Below are positions 1-9,977 of a stretch of 64,000 nt of DNA, piece after piece. Position numbers and translations under genes: made by a program. This stretch comes from Planctomycetota bacterium (GTDB taxonomy: Bacteria; Planctomycetota; UBA1135; UBA2386). How positions within the stretch are numbered: the first letter of the stretch is position 1; the number at the start of each line of letters is the position of its first letter. The notes below the pieces were generated by a model. The model did not search any database, was not told where the DNA came from, and saw only the letters and a list, made by a program, of their open reading frames with translations. Location: contig JAEUHR010000017.1 of assembly GCA_016794425.1 (NCBI GenBank), positions 158,670 through 222,669 of the forward strand. Reading direction: 5' to 3'.

Positions 1-1153
<1,153 letters not shown>

Positions 1154-1157
<4 letters not shown>

Positions 1158-2329
1158 CGCTGGCCGGCTCCGCGCGGCGCCAGGTCGCGCAGCCGCAGTG
1201 CTTCCTCGACCAGGATCCGCGCCGCCGTGTCGGCGTCGGCCGCGGTCGTGTCGCGGCAGAACGACAGGCGCACGACCTCGCGCGCGGCGTGGCGGTCGAG
1301 GCCGATCGCGGCCAGCACCGGGTTGCCGGGGCCGTGGTCGTCACCGCCGTGGCAGGCTGACCCGATCGAGAACGCGACGCCGCGGTCGTCGCAGCGTTCC
1401 ATCACCGTCTGGCCGACGATCCCGGGCAGGCGCAGCGACAGGATGTGCGGCAGGCGCCGCGTCGGGTGGCCGAGCCGCACGGCGTCCGGCAGCGCCTCCT
1501 GCACGCGCTCGAACACGCGCGCGGCCAGCGCTTCGGTGTGGGCCGCGGTCTCGGCCTGGTGCGACAGCGCAGCGTCGGCGGCGACCATCATGCCGATCGC
1601 GCCCGGAGTGTTCTCGGTGCCGCCGCGCAGGCCGCCTTCCTGGCCGCCGGCGAGCAGCAGCGGCGCCAGCTCGGCCGTGCTCGACAGCGCCAGGAAGCCG
1701 GCGCCGCGGGGGCCGTGGAACTTGTGGCCCGACACCGCGACCGAGTCGACGTCGAGTTCGTCGAGGTCGAACGGCAGCTTGCCGTAGGTCTGCACGAGGT
1801 CGACGTGCACGTGGGCCGAAGGCGCCGTGCGGCGCACCAGTTCGACCAGTTCGCCGAGCTGGCACAGGGTGCCGAGCTCGTTGTGGCCGTGCAGCAGCGC
1901 GACGACCCGCACGTCCTGACCGAGCGCGTCGAACAGCGTCTCCGGCGCGAGGTCGCCGTGGGCGGTCACCGGCAGCGCGGTGACGTGGTGGCGCCAGCGC
2001 GCCAGCAGGCCCTGGCACTGCAGCAGCGCCGGATGGTCGCTCTGCGCCATCAGCACGCGGCCGGGTGGGCGCGCGGCGGCGCTGCCGACGATGCCGAGCT
2101 GGTCCGCTTCGCTGCCGCCGGACGTGAACACGAGCCGCGCTGCGCCGAGCGTGCCGCGCAGGAACTCGCGTGCGTCGTCGAGCGCCTTGCGCGCCGGCGG
2201 GCCGAACGCGTGCTGGCTGCTCGGGTTGCCGAACAGCTCGAGCTGGGCCCGGGCGATGGCGTCGACGACGGCCGGCAGCGGGCGCGTGGTCGCGGCGTTG
2301 TCGAGGTAGATGCGGCGGGCGCCGGTCAT
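1154..2329 (-). CDS. Cysteine desulfurase (NifS/IscS-type class V aminotransferase)
   Basis: PLP-dependent enzyme that takes sulfur from cysteine to form a persulfide for Fe-S cluster or thiolation pathways. The 391-residue protein starts at ATG 2329 with the family-typical opening IYLDNAATT; an in-frame ATG 37 codons upstream is disfavoured because it adds an unrelated Arg/Pro-rich tail. The PLP lysine is K203 in SGHKFHG, and the persulfide cysteine is probably C326 in IGSACHGG. NPSSQHAFG and HNELGT are also recognisable. No Fe-S scaffold gene (iscU, sufU) is adjacent; it overlaps mutS by 4 bp. It is divergent from the DUF1444 gene across a 109-bp gap. Which of the NifS, IscS or SufS roles it plays cannot be told from sequence. 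Confidence 0.88.
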
Positions 2330-2438
2330 CGGCGGATCATCCCGAATCGGCGTGGCCGGAGCCAGCGGCAGCGCCGCGGCTCGCACCGGGCGGGGCTGGA
2401 ACCCAAGTCGCGGCCGGCCGCCGACCGATAGCCGCGCC

Positions 2439-3302
2439 ATGTGGCTCTGGTTCGGGCTCGGCTGGGTGGTGGTCGCGGGCGCGCTGGCCGTGGTGCACCA
2501 TCGGCTGCGGCGCCTGCGCGACGGCTACCCGCCCGAAGTCGCGGCGTTCCTGCTGCGCTTCGAGACCGAGCTGGCCGAGGCGCACCCGAACGTGCGGTTC
2601 CTCGGCATGCTGCCCGACCGCTTCGCGTGCCTGCTGCAGGTCGACGGCCAGGAGACGCCGGTCGGACTGCACGACGCCTGGCGCCACGCCGAGGCGTTCC
2701 CCGACGCGTTCTCGCGCATGGTCGCGCGGCTGATCACCGACGTGACCGAGGTCGGTCTCGACCGCGTCGAGGACATCGACTTCGCCGCTGCGGCGCCGAT
2801 CCTGCTGCCGCAGGTGCGCAGCCGGCAGTGGGTCGAACAGCAGGGCGCGTTCGGCGACGCGGCGCTGGTCGCGCGACCGCTCAACGACGAGCTGTCGACG
2901 GTCTACGTGCTCGACGACGCGCACTGCATGGTGTTCGTGTGCCGCGAGCACCTGCGGCGCTGGCGCAAGACCGAGGCCGACCTGCACAACCTCGCGCTGG
3001 CGAATCTGGCGCGCCTCGGCGGTGAGCGCCTCGATGCCGCTTCGCTGCGCGAGCAGGCGGTGGTGCTGCAGACCGGCGACGGGTTCGATGCCGCGCGCGT
3101 GCTGCTGCTCGAACAGGCCGAGGGCCTCCTGGTCGCGATCCCCGACCGCGACACGCTGTGGGTCGGTCCGGCGCAGGGCCAGAACCTCGAGCAGCTGATG
3201 GCGACGACCGAGGCGATCGCGCGCCAGTCGCCGCACCCGGTGTCGCCGAACCTCTACCGCGTCACGGACGGTCAGCTCGCGCCGCTGCCAGCGTCGGACT
3301 GA
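2439..3302 (+). CDS. DUF1444 (YtpQ-like) protein
   Basis: A 287-residue protein with an N-terminal membrane-anchor-like stretch (residues 1-18, WLWFGLGWVVVAGALAVV) and a body resembling the DUF1444/YtpQ family. The best match is the central STVYVLDDAHCMVFV region followed by a basic helix and LHNLALANL. The family's biochemical role is unknown. The start was chosen at ATG 2439 because the upstream in-frame residues overlap the divergent desulfurase leader and look non-coding. Its last 41 bp overlap the 3' end of the convergent gene at 3262-4047. Confidence 0.7.
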   Translation: MWLWFGLGWVVVAGALAVVHHRLRRLRDGYPPEVAAFLLRFETELAEAHPNVRFLGMLPDRFACLLQVDGQETPVGLHDAWRHAEAFPDAFSRMVARLITDVTEVGLDRVEDIDFAAAAPILLPQVRSRQWVEQQGAFGDAALVARPLNDELSTVYVLDDAHCMVFVCREHLRRWRKTEADLHNLALANLARLGGERLDAASLREQAVVLQTGDGFDAARVLLLEQAEGLLVAIPDRDTLWVGPAQGQNLEQLMATTEAIARQSPHPVSPNLYRVTDGQLAPLPASD

Positions 3303-4047
3303 GTTCGACCGCGGCGGCGGCCGGCACTTCGAAGCGCTGGCGCCGCGCGGCGTCGATCGGGTCGACCAGTTCGTAGCTGCCGGCGCCGAGCACCAGCGTC
3401 GTCGGCCGGTCGCGCTCGAGCACGAGGCCGGTGGCGGCGTGCAGCGTCGGCAGCCACTGCGGGTCGTCGCAGCGGACCAGCCGCAGCGGGCCGGCGTGGG
3501 TGGCGCCGGCCGGCAGCGTCAGCTGCACCGCGGCCGTCGCGACCGGCAGCTCGACCGCGTACGTCGTCGCGTCGGCCGGCACGTCGATGCGCGTGCGCAC
3601 CAGGTACCCGTGCCGTGCCCACGCCGGTGCCGCCGCCAGGGCGACCAGCAGCGCGCCGCGTGCGTGCGTCCGCACGGTCACCGCGACGCTGCCGTCGACG
3701 ACCGCGGCACCGGCCAGCGGCGTCCAGGTGAAGTCGGCGCTGGTGCTGGCGTCGTAGGTCGCGATGCCGGCCTCGGCGCCGGCCGGCTCGACGGCGCCGG
3801 CGGGCAGGCGGATCGTCAGTTCGGCCGGCACCGGCTCGCGCGCGGCTGCGGCCGGCACGGCCTGGCGCGCGAACTCCTTTGCCGCCGGCAGCCGTTCGGG
3901 CGGGCGTGGCGCGACGATCGGCGCGATCGGCGGGATCGCCAGCTCGGGACCGGTGCCGCGCCGCAGCGCGAGGAAACCGCCCCAGGCGATGGCACCGATC
4001 GCGACCGCGAGCAGCAGGGCGAGCAGCAGCGAGAAGAGGGCGCGGAT
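3262..4047 (-). CDS. Membrane-anchored protein of unknown function, probable ATC start
   Basis: The 261-residue product is not recognised. Residues 2-25 form a signal-anchor (IRALFSLLLALLLAVAIG). The rest is Ala/Val/Pro-rich with alternating beta-strand patterns and no cysteines in a motif, which suggests an extracytoplasmic beta-sandwich. No ATG, GTG or TTG is available between the upstream gene's stop and the membrane segment in this frame. The best start is ATC at 4047, with GGAG eight bases upstream. It follows the large repeat protein (ends 4083) by 35 bp and is probably co-transcribed with it, perhaps a partner at the cell surface. It converges on DUF1444 with a 41-bp overlap. Confidence 0.6.
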   Translation of the reverse strand: MRALFSLLLALLLAVAIGAIAWGGFLALRRGTGPELAIPPIAPIVAPRPPERLPAAKEFARQAVPAAAAREPVPAELTIRLPAGAVEPAGAEAGIATYDASTSADFTWTPLAGAAVVDGSVAVTVRTHARGALLVALAAAPAWARHGYLVRTRIDVPADATTYAVELPVATAAVQLTLPAGATHAGPLRLVRCDDPQWLPTLHAATGLVLERDRPTTLVLGAGSYELVDPIDAARRQRFEVPAAAAVELSPTLAAARADRP

Positions 4048-4082
4048 GGTCGGGGCTCCGGAGGGCTGGGACGGCCCGCAGT

Positions 4083-6965
4083 CTAACGCGGTTGGCCGGG
4101 GCGTGCGCCGGGTGTCGGCGCGTTCGTTGGCGTCGCCTGCACGGGGCCGGCGGCGATCTGCACGCGGGTCTCGGCGCCGTCGACGACGACCGGCTGCGCG
4201 GTGCGTTCGCGGCCGGCGAGCTGCAGCACCAGCAGGTAGCTGCCGGGTGCGACGCCGTCGAACGTGAACGCGCCCGCGGCGACCTCGGTCGTGTGGCCGG
4301 TCGGGTTGTCGCGGCGCCACTCGTTGAGGTTGGCCGGCAGCTCGGTCAGGCCGGGCAGCAGTTCGGCGCGGCCACGCAGCGCCGCCGCGTCGCCGCCGGC
4401 CCCGGTGTCGACGCTGCCGACGACGCGCACGCTGGTCAGCGACAGATGGCGTTCGGTCGCGGTGTTCGCGCTGACCGCGATCACTTCCTCGTGCAGCAGG
4501 CCGCGGCGGCGGCTCTGGTGCACGCGCAGCCGCCACGTGCCGACGGGTACGTTGTCGATGCGGAAGTTGCCGGATGCGGCGACGGTGGCGTTCTGCGTGC
4601 GACCGCCGCGCATCATGCGGCCAAACATGCCGCCGCGTTCGTCGTCGGCCGTCTCGCCGATGCGCGACAGCTCGACGAACAGGCCCTGGCCGGGGCTGCC
4701 GTTGTGCAGCACGGTGCCGGCCACGGCGCCGACCAGCGTGCGTTGCAGCTCGACGTCGAGGCGCTGTTCGTCGCCGCCGCGCACGGTCACATCGGCGGCC
4801 AGCGTGCCGTCGAACAGCTTCGGCCCGAGTTCGCGCATCAGCTCCTGCGGCGAGCCGATCCAGGCGCGCACGATGTAGTCGCCCGGTGTCAGGCCCTCGA
4901 TGCGGTAGGTGCCGTCGGCCGCGATCGAGCCGGTGCGGAACGGTCCGCCGCCGCCGCCCTGGCCGCGGCCGCGGAACATGCCGGGCCCGGCGTCGCCGCC
5001 GAACGTGGTCGGCACCGCCGCCACGCGCGCCTCGGTCTGTTCGCCGTCGACGAGCCCGAACACGCGTCCGGTGACGGCGCCGAGCATGCCGAGCACGAGC
5101 TGCACGCCGGAACGGTCGGCGTCGAGTTCGAGCGGCTCGACGGTCGCGCTGGCGTGCCCGTCGGCGCTGGCCTGCAGCCGGTAGCTGCCGCGCGGCACGT
5201 GCTTCAGCACGAACTCGCCGTCGGCGTTGGTCTCGGTCTCGAGGTTGCGCGACGCGTCGGCGAACTGGCGCGCGATGTCGCGCACGGCCGCAGCGGCGCG
5301 GTCGCGGCCGCCGGTCGTGGTCTCGTCGGTGCCGCGCGGGCGGCGCGCCGGCGTCGGCAGCCGCAGCGACACGCGCGCGCTGGCCACCGGTCGATCGTGC
5401 GCGTCGCGCACGATGCCCGCCAGGTAGACGCCGCGGTCCAGCTGCAGCCGCAGGTCGGGCGCGGCGAAGCCGAGCCGCAGCTCCACCTCGGCCGAACGCA
5501 GCCGCGCATGGTCCGGCGACTGCACCAGCAGCTCGTAGACACCTTCCTGCAGGCCCGCGGCGACGAACCGACCGTCCGGATGGTCGTCGAAGCGGCCGAG
5601 GTCGCGATCGTCGCCGCCGCCGTCGCCGCCGCCGCCGGGACGCATTCGCCGGCCGTCCTCGCCGTCGAAGCGCAGCTGTTCGAGCTGGGCGCGGATCGCG
5701 CCGCGCTCGGCGTCGGCGAGGTTGCCGCTGCGCAGCCGTTCGAACAGTGCCGCGGCGTCGACCGGTTCGGCGCCCGGCGTCGGCAGGCCGCGCACGCGCA
5801 CGGCGCGCAGCGCGAACCGCGTCACCGGCGTGCCGTCCTCGTCGACGACGATGCCGGAGAGGCGCAGGCCGTCCTGCAGCGTCACCTGGATCGGCTGGCC
5901 CAGCTTCGGGTCGACGTCCGCCTGCGTGTAGGTCAGGAAGCCGTCGGCGCGCACCTCGAGCTGCATCGCCGTGCCGGGCAGGTGGTCGAGCACGAAGCGG
6001 CCCTGCGCGTCGGTCTTGGTGTCGTGCCCACCGCCACCGCCACCGCCACCGCGGCGGCCCGCGGTGCGCTGGCCACGCAGGGCGACCGAGGCTTGCGCCA
6101 CCGGCCTGCCGTCCGCCGCGCGCACGATGCCGCCGAGCTCGTAGCCCGGGCCGAGCCGGATGTCCTCGACGTCGACCGGCCGTTCGTTCTCGACCGCGAA
6201 CACGTCGGTGCGACCTTCGACGTGCCGCGGTGCGGTGGCGCGCGCCGACCAGTCGCCGGCGGCGACATTGGGCCGGCGGTAGTAGCCGTTGTTGTCGGTC
6301 GTCACGCTGGCGAGCAGCTTGTCGCGGTCGCGCAGGAAGCGCATCGCGTTGCCGTTCTCGGGGCTCAGCTCGACGGTGGCGCCCGGAATGCCGTTGCCGT
6401 CGAGGTCGGTGACGCGCCCGACGACTTCACCGCCGCGCTCGAGCACCAGGTCGCCGAGGTCGACTTCGGCCTGCACCTGGCCGACGTCGCGGTCGAACAG
6501 CCCCGGCGCGAACGCGCCGTGCAGCACCTGCAGCGACACGCGCAGCGACCGGAACGTCTGGCCCTGGAACGCGAACCGCCCGTCACCGTCGGTCTCGACC
6601 GGGTCCGGCACGCGCCGCTGGCGGCCGTTCTGGCCGCGCGGCCCGCCGCGGCCGAAGTCGAGCCAGACGCGGGCCTTGGGCTGCGGCGCGCCGAAGCGGT
6701 CGACGACCCGCCCGCGCAGCAGTACCTCGACGCGCAGATCGGCCGCGGTCGCGCCGGCAGCCGCGGCTTCGAGTTCGACGCGTTCGACCACGGGGTCGGC
6801 CTCGCTGGCGGCGGCATCGATCGGCGCGTCGACCTCGAGCTCCTCGTGCTGCGACCATTGCAGCGGTGCGGTCGCGTCGTCGCGGAAGAGGCCGGGCAGC
6901 AGGACGCCGCCGGTCACGAGCAGGAGCAGGGCGGCGACCAGCAGGACGAGGGATTGTCTGGGCAT
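4083..6965 (-). CDS. Large surface protein with carboxypeptidase-regulatory-like repeats
   Basis: A 960-residue protein starting at ATG 6965, just before a signal-anchor (MPRQSLVLLVAALLLLVTGG). The ectodomain is a string of transthyretin-like/carboxypeptidase-regulatory-like beta-sandwich modules. Repeated signatures include GRVxDxxGxPxxxAxV, followed by TDxxGRFxxxxLxxGxYxLxV; at least six copies can be picked out (for example GRVTDLDGNGIPGATVEL, GIVRDAHDRPVASARVSL, SGIVVDEDGTPVTRF). Linkers are Gly/Arg-rich, including a poly-Gly run encoded by a DNA hexamer repeat. Such modules mediate adhesion or scaffold functions, and no catalytic domain is visible. The downstream 35-bp spacing to the next anchored protein suggests a two-gene unit. 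Confidence 0.85.
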   Translation of the reverse strand: MPRQSLVLLVAALLLLVTGGVLLPGLFRDDATAPLQWSQHEELEVDAPIDAAASEADPVVERVELEAAAAGATAADLRVEVLLRGRVVDRFGAPQPKARVWLDFGRGGPRGQNGRQRRVPDPVETDGDGRFAFQGQTFRSLRVSLQVLHGAFAPGLFDRDVGQVQAEVDLGDLVLERGGEVVGRVTDLDGNGIPGATVELSPENGNAMRFLRDRDKLLASVTTDNNGYYRRPNVAAGDWSARATAPRHVEGRTDVFAVENERPVDVEDIRLGPGYELGGIVRAADGRPVAQASVALRGQRTAGRRGGGGGGGGHDTKTDAQGRFVLDHLPGTAMQLEVRADGFLTYTQADVDPKLGQPIQVTLQDGLRLSGIVVDEDGTPVTRFALRAVRVRGLPTPGAEPVDAAALFERLRSGNLADAERGAIRAQLEQLRFDGEDGRRMRPGGGGDGGGDDRDLGRFDDHPDGRFVAAGLQEGVYELLVQSPDHARLRSAEVELRLGFAAPDLRLQLDRGVYLAGIVRDAHDRPVASARVSLRLPTPARRPRGTDETTTGGRDRAAAAVRDIARQFADASRNLETETNADGEFVLKHVPRGSYRLQASADGHASATVEPLELDADRSGVQLVLGMLGAVTGRVFGLVDGEQTEARVAAVPTTFGGDAGPGMFRGRGQGGGGGPFRTGSIAADGTYRIEGLTPGDYIVRAWIGSPQELMRELGPKLFDGTLAADVTVRGGDEQRLDVELQRTLVGAVAGTVLHNGSPGQGLFVELSRIGETADDERGGMFGRMMRGGRTQNATVAASGNFRIDNVPVGTWRLRVHQSRRRGLLHEEVIAVSANTATERHLSLTSVRVVGSVDTGAGGDAAALRGRAELLPGLTELPANLNEWRRDNPTGHTTEVAAGAFTFDGVAPGSYLLVLQLAGRERTAQPVVVDGAETRVQIAAGPVQATPTNAPTPGARPGQPR
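6028..6051. repeat. Hexanucleotide microsatellite encoding poly-Gly
   Basis: Four perfect tandem copies of CCACCG lie inside the surface-protein gene. On the coding (minus) strand they give a run of glycines. Because the unit is two codons, copy-number slippage would lengthen or shorten the linker without shifting the frame. Confidence 0.85.
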
Positions 6966-7088
6966 GAGGCGGAACGCGGCGGGCACCCGGCGGCGAGGGC
7001 GCCCATTACGGCACCCGCCGGCGATCGCCGACAGCGGCGACCTGTAAAGTGTTCGCATTCTGCCGCCGGAGCGCCCGCGGGGACCGCG

Positions 7089-7104
7089 GCGAACGGCCGT
7101 TCGC
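7089..7104. repeat. 16-bp perfect palindrome downstream of the B12-controlled pair
   Basis: GCGAACGGCCGTTCGC is a perfect 16-bp inverted repeat 18 bp beyond the stop codon of the 7123-8436 gene and upstream of the next minus-strand gene. It could be a terminator-type hairpin (no T-tract follows) or an operator. It is the only strong structure I see in the 157-bp gap between these two genes. Confidence 0.5.
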
Positions 7105-7122
7105 AGCGCCGATTCGCCGCGA

Positions 7123-8436
7123 TCAGCTGCCGAACGTCGGCTGCAGGACCGAGCTGACGCCGAACACCCCGTTCACCGACAGCAGCAGGGCCTGCGCGGT
7201 CGCGGCGGTGGGCAGCGGGAAGCCCGGGTTGGTGACCGGGATCGTCAGCGTGCCCTGCGCGTCGAACAGATCGGGCCACAGGATCGCGTTGCCGAACAGC
7301 GCCGCGGCCAGGCCGAGCGGCTGTTCGCTGCCCGGCAGCGTGATCGTGACGAGGCCAGGCGTCGTGTCGAGTGTGATCGCCAACAGGCCGACGCCCACGG
7401 TCGGCCCGCCGGACACCACGAAGTTCACGCTGCCGGTCGGCAGCGGGGAGGGCAGGTTCGTGGTGAGCACCGCCTGCCGCGGCTGCACGCAGCGCAGCGC
7501 GTGGCTCTGGGCGAAGTCGGTCTCGAACACCACCAGCAGGCTGGAGCCCGGCTGGAACGGCTCGAAGACGCCCGTGCCGGGCGTCGGCGACGGCAGGAAC
7601 TGGAGGCTCGCGGCGCCCGGTGCGCTGCCGTGGTCGAGCAGCGGCGTGCCGAGCCACGGGGCGGGGCCGGTCGCGTCGTGCACCTCGCCGACCTGGTTGT
7701 GGAACCAGTCCGTGAACAGCAGGTCGCCGTCGTCGTCGAGCGCGAGGTCGCTGGCGGCGTCGAGGCCGGCGAAGACCAGTTCCGCGTCGGCGAGGCCGAG
7801 CACGGTGCCATTGGTGATCGCCGCGTCGAGCACGGCGCGCCGCAGCCGCAGCACCGAGGTCTGGCCCGGCGGCGTCGGGAAGGCGAGGCTGGCGGTCGCG
7901 TAGTAGAGGTCGCCGTCCGGTGCGAGTGCGACCGGGCCCGATGCGCCCGGCAGCAGCGCCACGGTCGCGGTGGCGCCGGTGGTCAGGTCGACCACTACGA
8001 GGTCGTTGTCCGGTGAGCCGAAGCCGCCGGTCTTCGCCGACACGAGCGCGCGCTGGCCGTCGAGCGCGACGGCGTCGTAGTTCCACGTCGCGGTGGCGAG
8101 CGGCTGCGTCGGCGCCGGTCCCTGCAGCGGCACCAGCCACAGGCGGTGGCTCGAGGCCTCGCCGAACAGCAGCCGATTGCCGTCGACCGGCACCAGGAAC
8201 GACGCGAACACCGGCGCGGGCAGCTGCAGCAGCGACACCGCCGGTTGGCCGGGTGCCTGCCGCAACACTTCGTCGCCGTCGAACCAGCAGAGGTCGCCGT
8301 TCGGCAGCCGCAGCGGCGTGCTGGCGTTCGCCGGCAGCGGCACGACCGTCGCGGTCATGCCCTCTGGCGTCGGTTGGGCGAGCAAGGGGACGGACAGGAT
8401 CGCGAGCAGCGAGGCGCGCAGCAGTGTGGCGGTCAT
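7123..8436 (-). CDS. Secreted propeller-like protein with C-terminal sandwich domain, B12-riboswitch unit
   Basis: A 437-residue protein with a signal peptide (residues 1-21, ending near SVPLLAQ). The first ~310 residues contain NHL/SMP30-like propeller phrases such as LALDDDGDLLFTDWFHNQVGE and ALAPDGDLYYA, typical of sugar- or ligand-binding propellers. The last ~110 residues resemble the sandwich domain at the end of the kelch proteins at 46.6-50.9 kb (AQALLLSVNGVFG against AQALSLDPGINPA). The start overlaps the stop of the upstream gene by 4 bp (8433-8436), so both are co-expressed from the cobalamin riboswitch transcript. No enzymatic motif is visible; ligand binding at the surface is an inference. 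Confidence 0.8.
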   Translation of the reverse strand: MTATLLRASLLAILSVPLLAQPTPEGMTATVVPLPANASTPLRLPNGDLCWFDGDEVLRQAPGQPAVSLLQLPAPVFASFLVPVDGNRLLFGEASSHRLWLVPLQGPAPTQPLATATWNYDAVALDGQRALVSAKTGGFGSPDNDLVVVDLTTGATATVALLPGASGPVALAPDGDLYYATASLAFPTPPGQTSVLRLRRAVLDAAITNGTVLGLADAELVFAGLDAASDLALDDDGDLLFTDWFHNQVGEVHDATGPAPWLGTPLLDHGSAPGAASLQFLPSPTPGTGVFEPFQPGSSLLVVFETDFAQSHALRCVQPRQAVLTTNLPSPLPTGSVNFVVSGGPTVGVGLLAITLDTTPGLVTITLPGSEQPLGLAAALFGNAILWPDLFDAQGTLTIPVTNPGFPLPTAATAQALLLSVNGVFGVSSVLQPTFGS

Positions 8437-9764
8437 GGTTCGAACTCGATGGCGAGCGGGGAGGTGGTGCCGACGTCGCCGGAGCCGGACGCGTCGAGGG
8501 CGAGGACTTGGACTGTGAACGGACCCGGCACGCTGCCCGGGTTGTGCAGGGCCAGCGTCGCGCTGCCGGTGGCGTCGACGGCGGCCGTCGCGGCGACGAG
8601 CACCGGCGCGAGGCCGAACCAGACCGGCACGTCGCCCCAGGCGAACGGGACCTCGGTGCCGGTTCCTGGCCCGGCCAGCGCCACGGCGAGACCGTTCGGT
8701 GGTGCGCCGCTCAGCTGCAGCGCATGCGTGCCGACCGCGAGCGACGGCCCGCCCGGCAACTGAGCCGAAGGCCGTGCCGGTGCCAGGTGCAGCAGTTCGA
8801 CGCGGGTCGCGAAGTCGCTGTGCACGACGCACAAGTGCGGGGCCGCAGCCGGTGGCTGGTAGCCGCGCAGCGGCGCCGCGCCGTGGGCGGCGAAGTGCAG
8901 TGCGAGCGCGTAGCGCCCGGTGCCGACGTCGAGCGTCGTGCCGGCGGGGGTGAGGCCGCCGGGTGCCGTGTGTACGACGATGCTGCGCGCCGGGTCGCTC
9001 GCGTGCACGCGGCCCTGCGTGTCGACGGCCAGGTCGTAGAGCCCGTCGAAACCCGCGCCGATCGCGGCGACGTCGGCCAGCGACAGCGTGGCGCCGGCGA
9101 CTGCGGCCGCGATGCGCGCCGCGGGAATGCGCAGCAGCCGCGCCGCACCGGGCGGTGGCGGCACGATCGGGCCCAGTTCGCCGACCACGAGGTCGCCGTT
9201 GCCGAGCCACACCAGCGGGCCGGACGGACCGACCAACGGCAGGATCTCGCGCGGCACCCGGCCGGGTCCGAGCAGCCACACCCCGGCGTGGGCCCCGGCG
9301 GCCGGCCAGGTCGGGTTGGCGGTGACCAGCAGGTCGGCACCGCGTGCGACCGCGTCGAACGCATTGGCGACGCCGGCCAGCAGCACGGTCGGGCCGCCGC
9401 CGAGGTCGATGCAGGCGACGTCGCCCGCGACCAGCGCCCCGACCGCGAACTGGTTGCCGCCGAGCGGCAGCACGAAGGCGATGTCGTCGGTCGGCGGCCA
9501 CGCGAACACCGGCTTGTGGCGCAGCGAGCGCTCGCCGCGCGCGTGGAGCAGTTCGTGGCGGATCGCGATCAGGTGTTCGCCGTCGTGCCACGGCACGATG
9601 GCCCGCACCCAGGGGACCTGCGCCGTTTCGGCGCACACCCCGCGCACGCCGAAGCCGGGTGGCGCAACCTGCGCCTGGGCCAGCGAGCAGCCGAGCCCGC
9701 ACACGCACCACGCCGCCGCAGCATGCACGGGCAGTGCACGCCGGGCCGTTCGTCCAGCAGCCAT
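8433..9764 (-). CDS. Secreted propeller-like protein directly behind a cobalamin riboswitch
   Basis: A 443-residue protein. Residues 1-32 are a signal peptide with a basic N-terminus, a hydrophobic core and SLAQAQ before the predicted cut. The body has repeated beta-hairpin phrases with Gly-Asn-Gly or Asp-Thr-Gln-Gly turns (VWLGNGDLVVGELG, LAVDTQGRVHASD), consistent with a beta-propeller. The final ~90 residues form a second beta-rich domain. ATG 9764 is preceded by GAGGTGG, a good ribosome binding site. It is the first gene after the riboswitch. Known B12-riboswitch targets are transporters and B12-independent isozymes; this protein resembles neither, so a role in B12 capture or in a B12-replaceable surface function is inference. 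Confidence 0.8.
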   Translation of the reverse strand: MAAGRTARRALPVHAAAAWCVCGLGCSLAQAQVAPPGFGVRGVCAETAQVPWVRAIVPWHDGEHLIAIRHELLHARGERSLRHKPVFAWPPTDDIAFVLPLGGNQFAVGALVAGDVACIDLGGGPTVLLAGVANAFDAVARGADLLVTANPTWPAAGAHAGVWLLGPGRVPREILPLVGPSGPLVWLGNGDLVVGELGPIVPPPPGAARLLRIPAARIAAAVAGATLSLADVAAIGAGFDGLYDLAVDTQGRVHASDPARSIVVHTAPGGLTPAGTTLDVGTGRYALALHFAAHGAAPLRGYQPPAAAPHLCVVHSDFATRVELLHLAPARPSAQLPGGPSLAVGTHALQLSGAPPNGLAVALAGPGTGTEVPFAWGDVPVWFGLAPVLVAATAAVDATGSATLALHNPGSVPGPFTVQVLALDASGSGDVGTTSPLAIEFEP

Positions 9765-9809
9765 GATCCACCTCGGCGTCGTTCGCGCCGCATGCGGAGA
9801 AACGATCGA

Positions 9810-9825
9810 CGGCCGCTCGCGGCCG
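9810..9825 (-). promoter_or_regulatory. Hairpin immediately after the riboswitch aptamer
   Basis: CGGCCG and CGGCCG flank a four-base loop, giving a 6-bp stem that begins two bases after the aptamer's closing helix. It is followed on the minus strand by a weakly T-rich stretch and then the ribosome binding site of the 9764 gene. It is a candidate expression-platform element; whether it acts on transcription or translation cannot be decided by eye. Confidence 0.45.
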
Positions 9826-9826
9826 C

Positions 9827-9972
9827 TCCCCGCGGATGTTCTGACTCCCGGATCGACCTACTGGCCCGCCTTCCCGGGGCGCCGACACGGCGGTCCCAGT
9901 GGCATTTGGGCGTTCGTACCCGGTCACAGCTGCGGGACAGCGCCGGATTCGCACCGGCTTCCCCGCGGGGAA
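9827..9972 (-). ncRNA. Cobalamin riboswitch
   Basis: Read on the minus strand, the element has the conserved core of the cobalamin family in order: GGGGAAGCCGGTGCGAATCC, GCGCTGTCCCGCAGCTGTGA, TGCCACTGG, CGGGAAGGC and GGGAGTCAGAA near the 3' end. The ends close with a 7-bp P1 helix: TCCCCGC (9971-9965) pairs with GCGGGGA (9833-9827). It lies in the 334-bp gap between 9764 and 10099 and points toward the two secreted propeller-like genes, not toward the plus-strand BtuF-like gene. Binding of cobalamin would normally lower expression of the downstream genes. Confidence 0.93.
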
Positions 9973-9977
9973 CACGA

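Noticed and set aside
3879..7157. A 1092-codon plus-strand open frame opposite the repeat surface protein
   Set aside because: It is rich in Arg, Ala, Gly and His with no domain signature, as expected for the complement of a GC-rich gene. The minus strand has clear modules and a signal-anchor.
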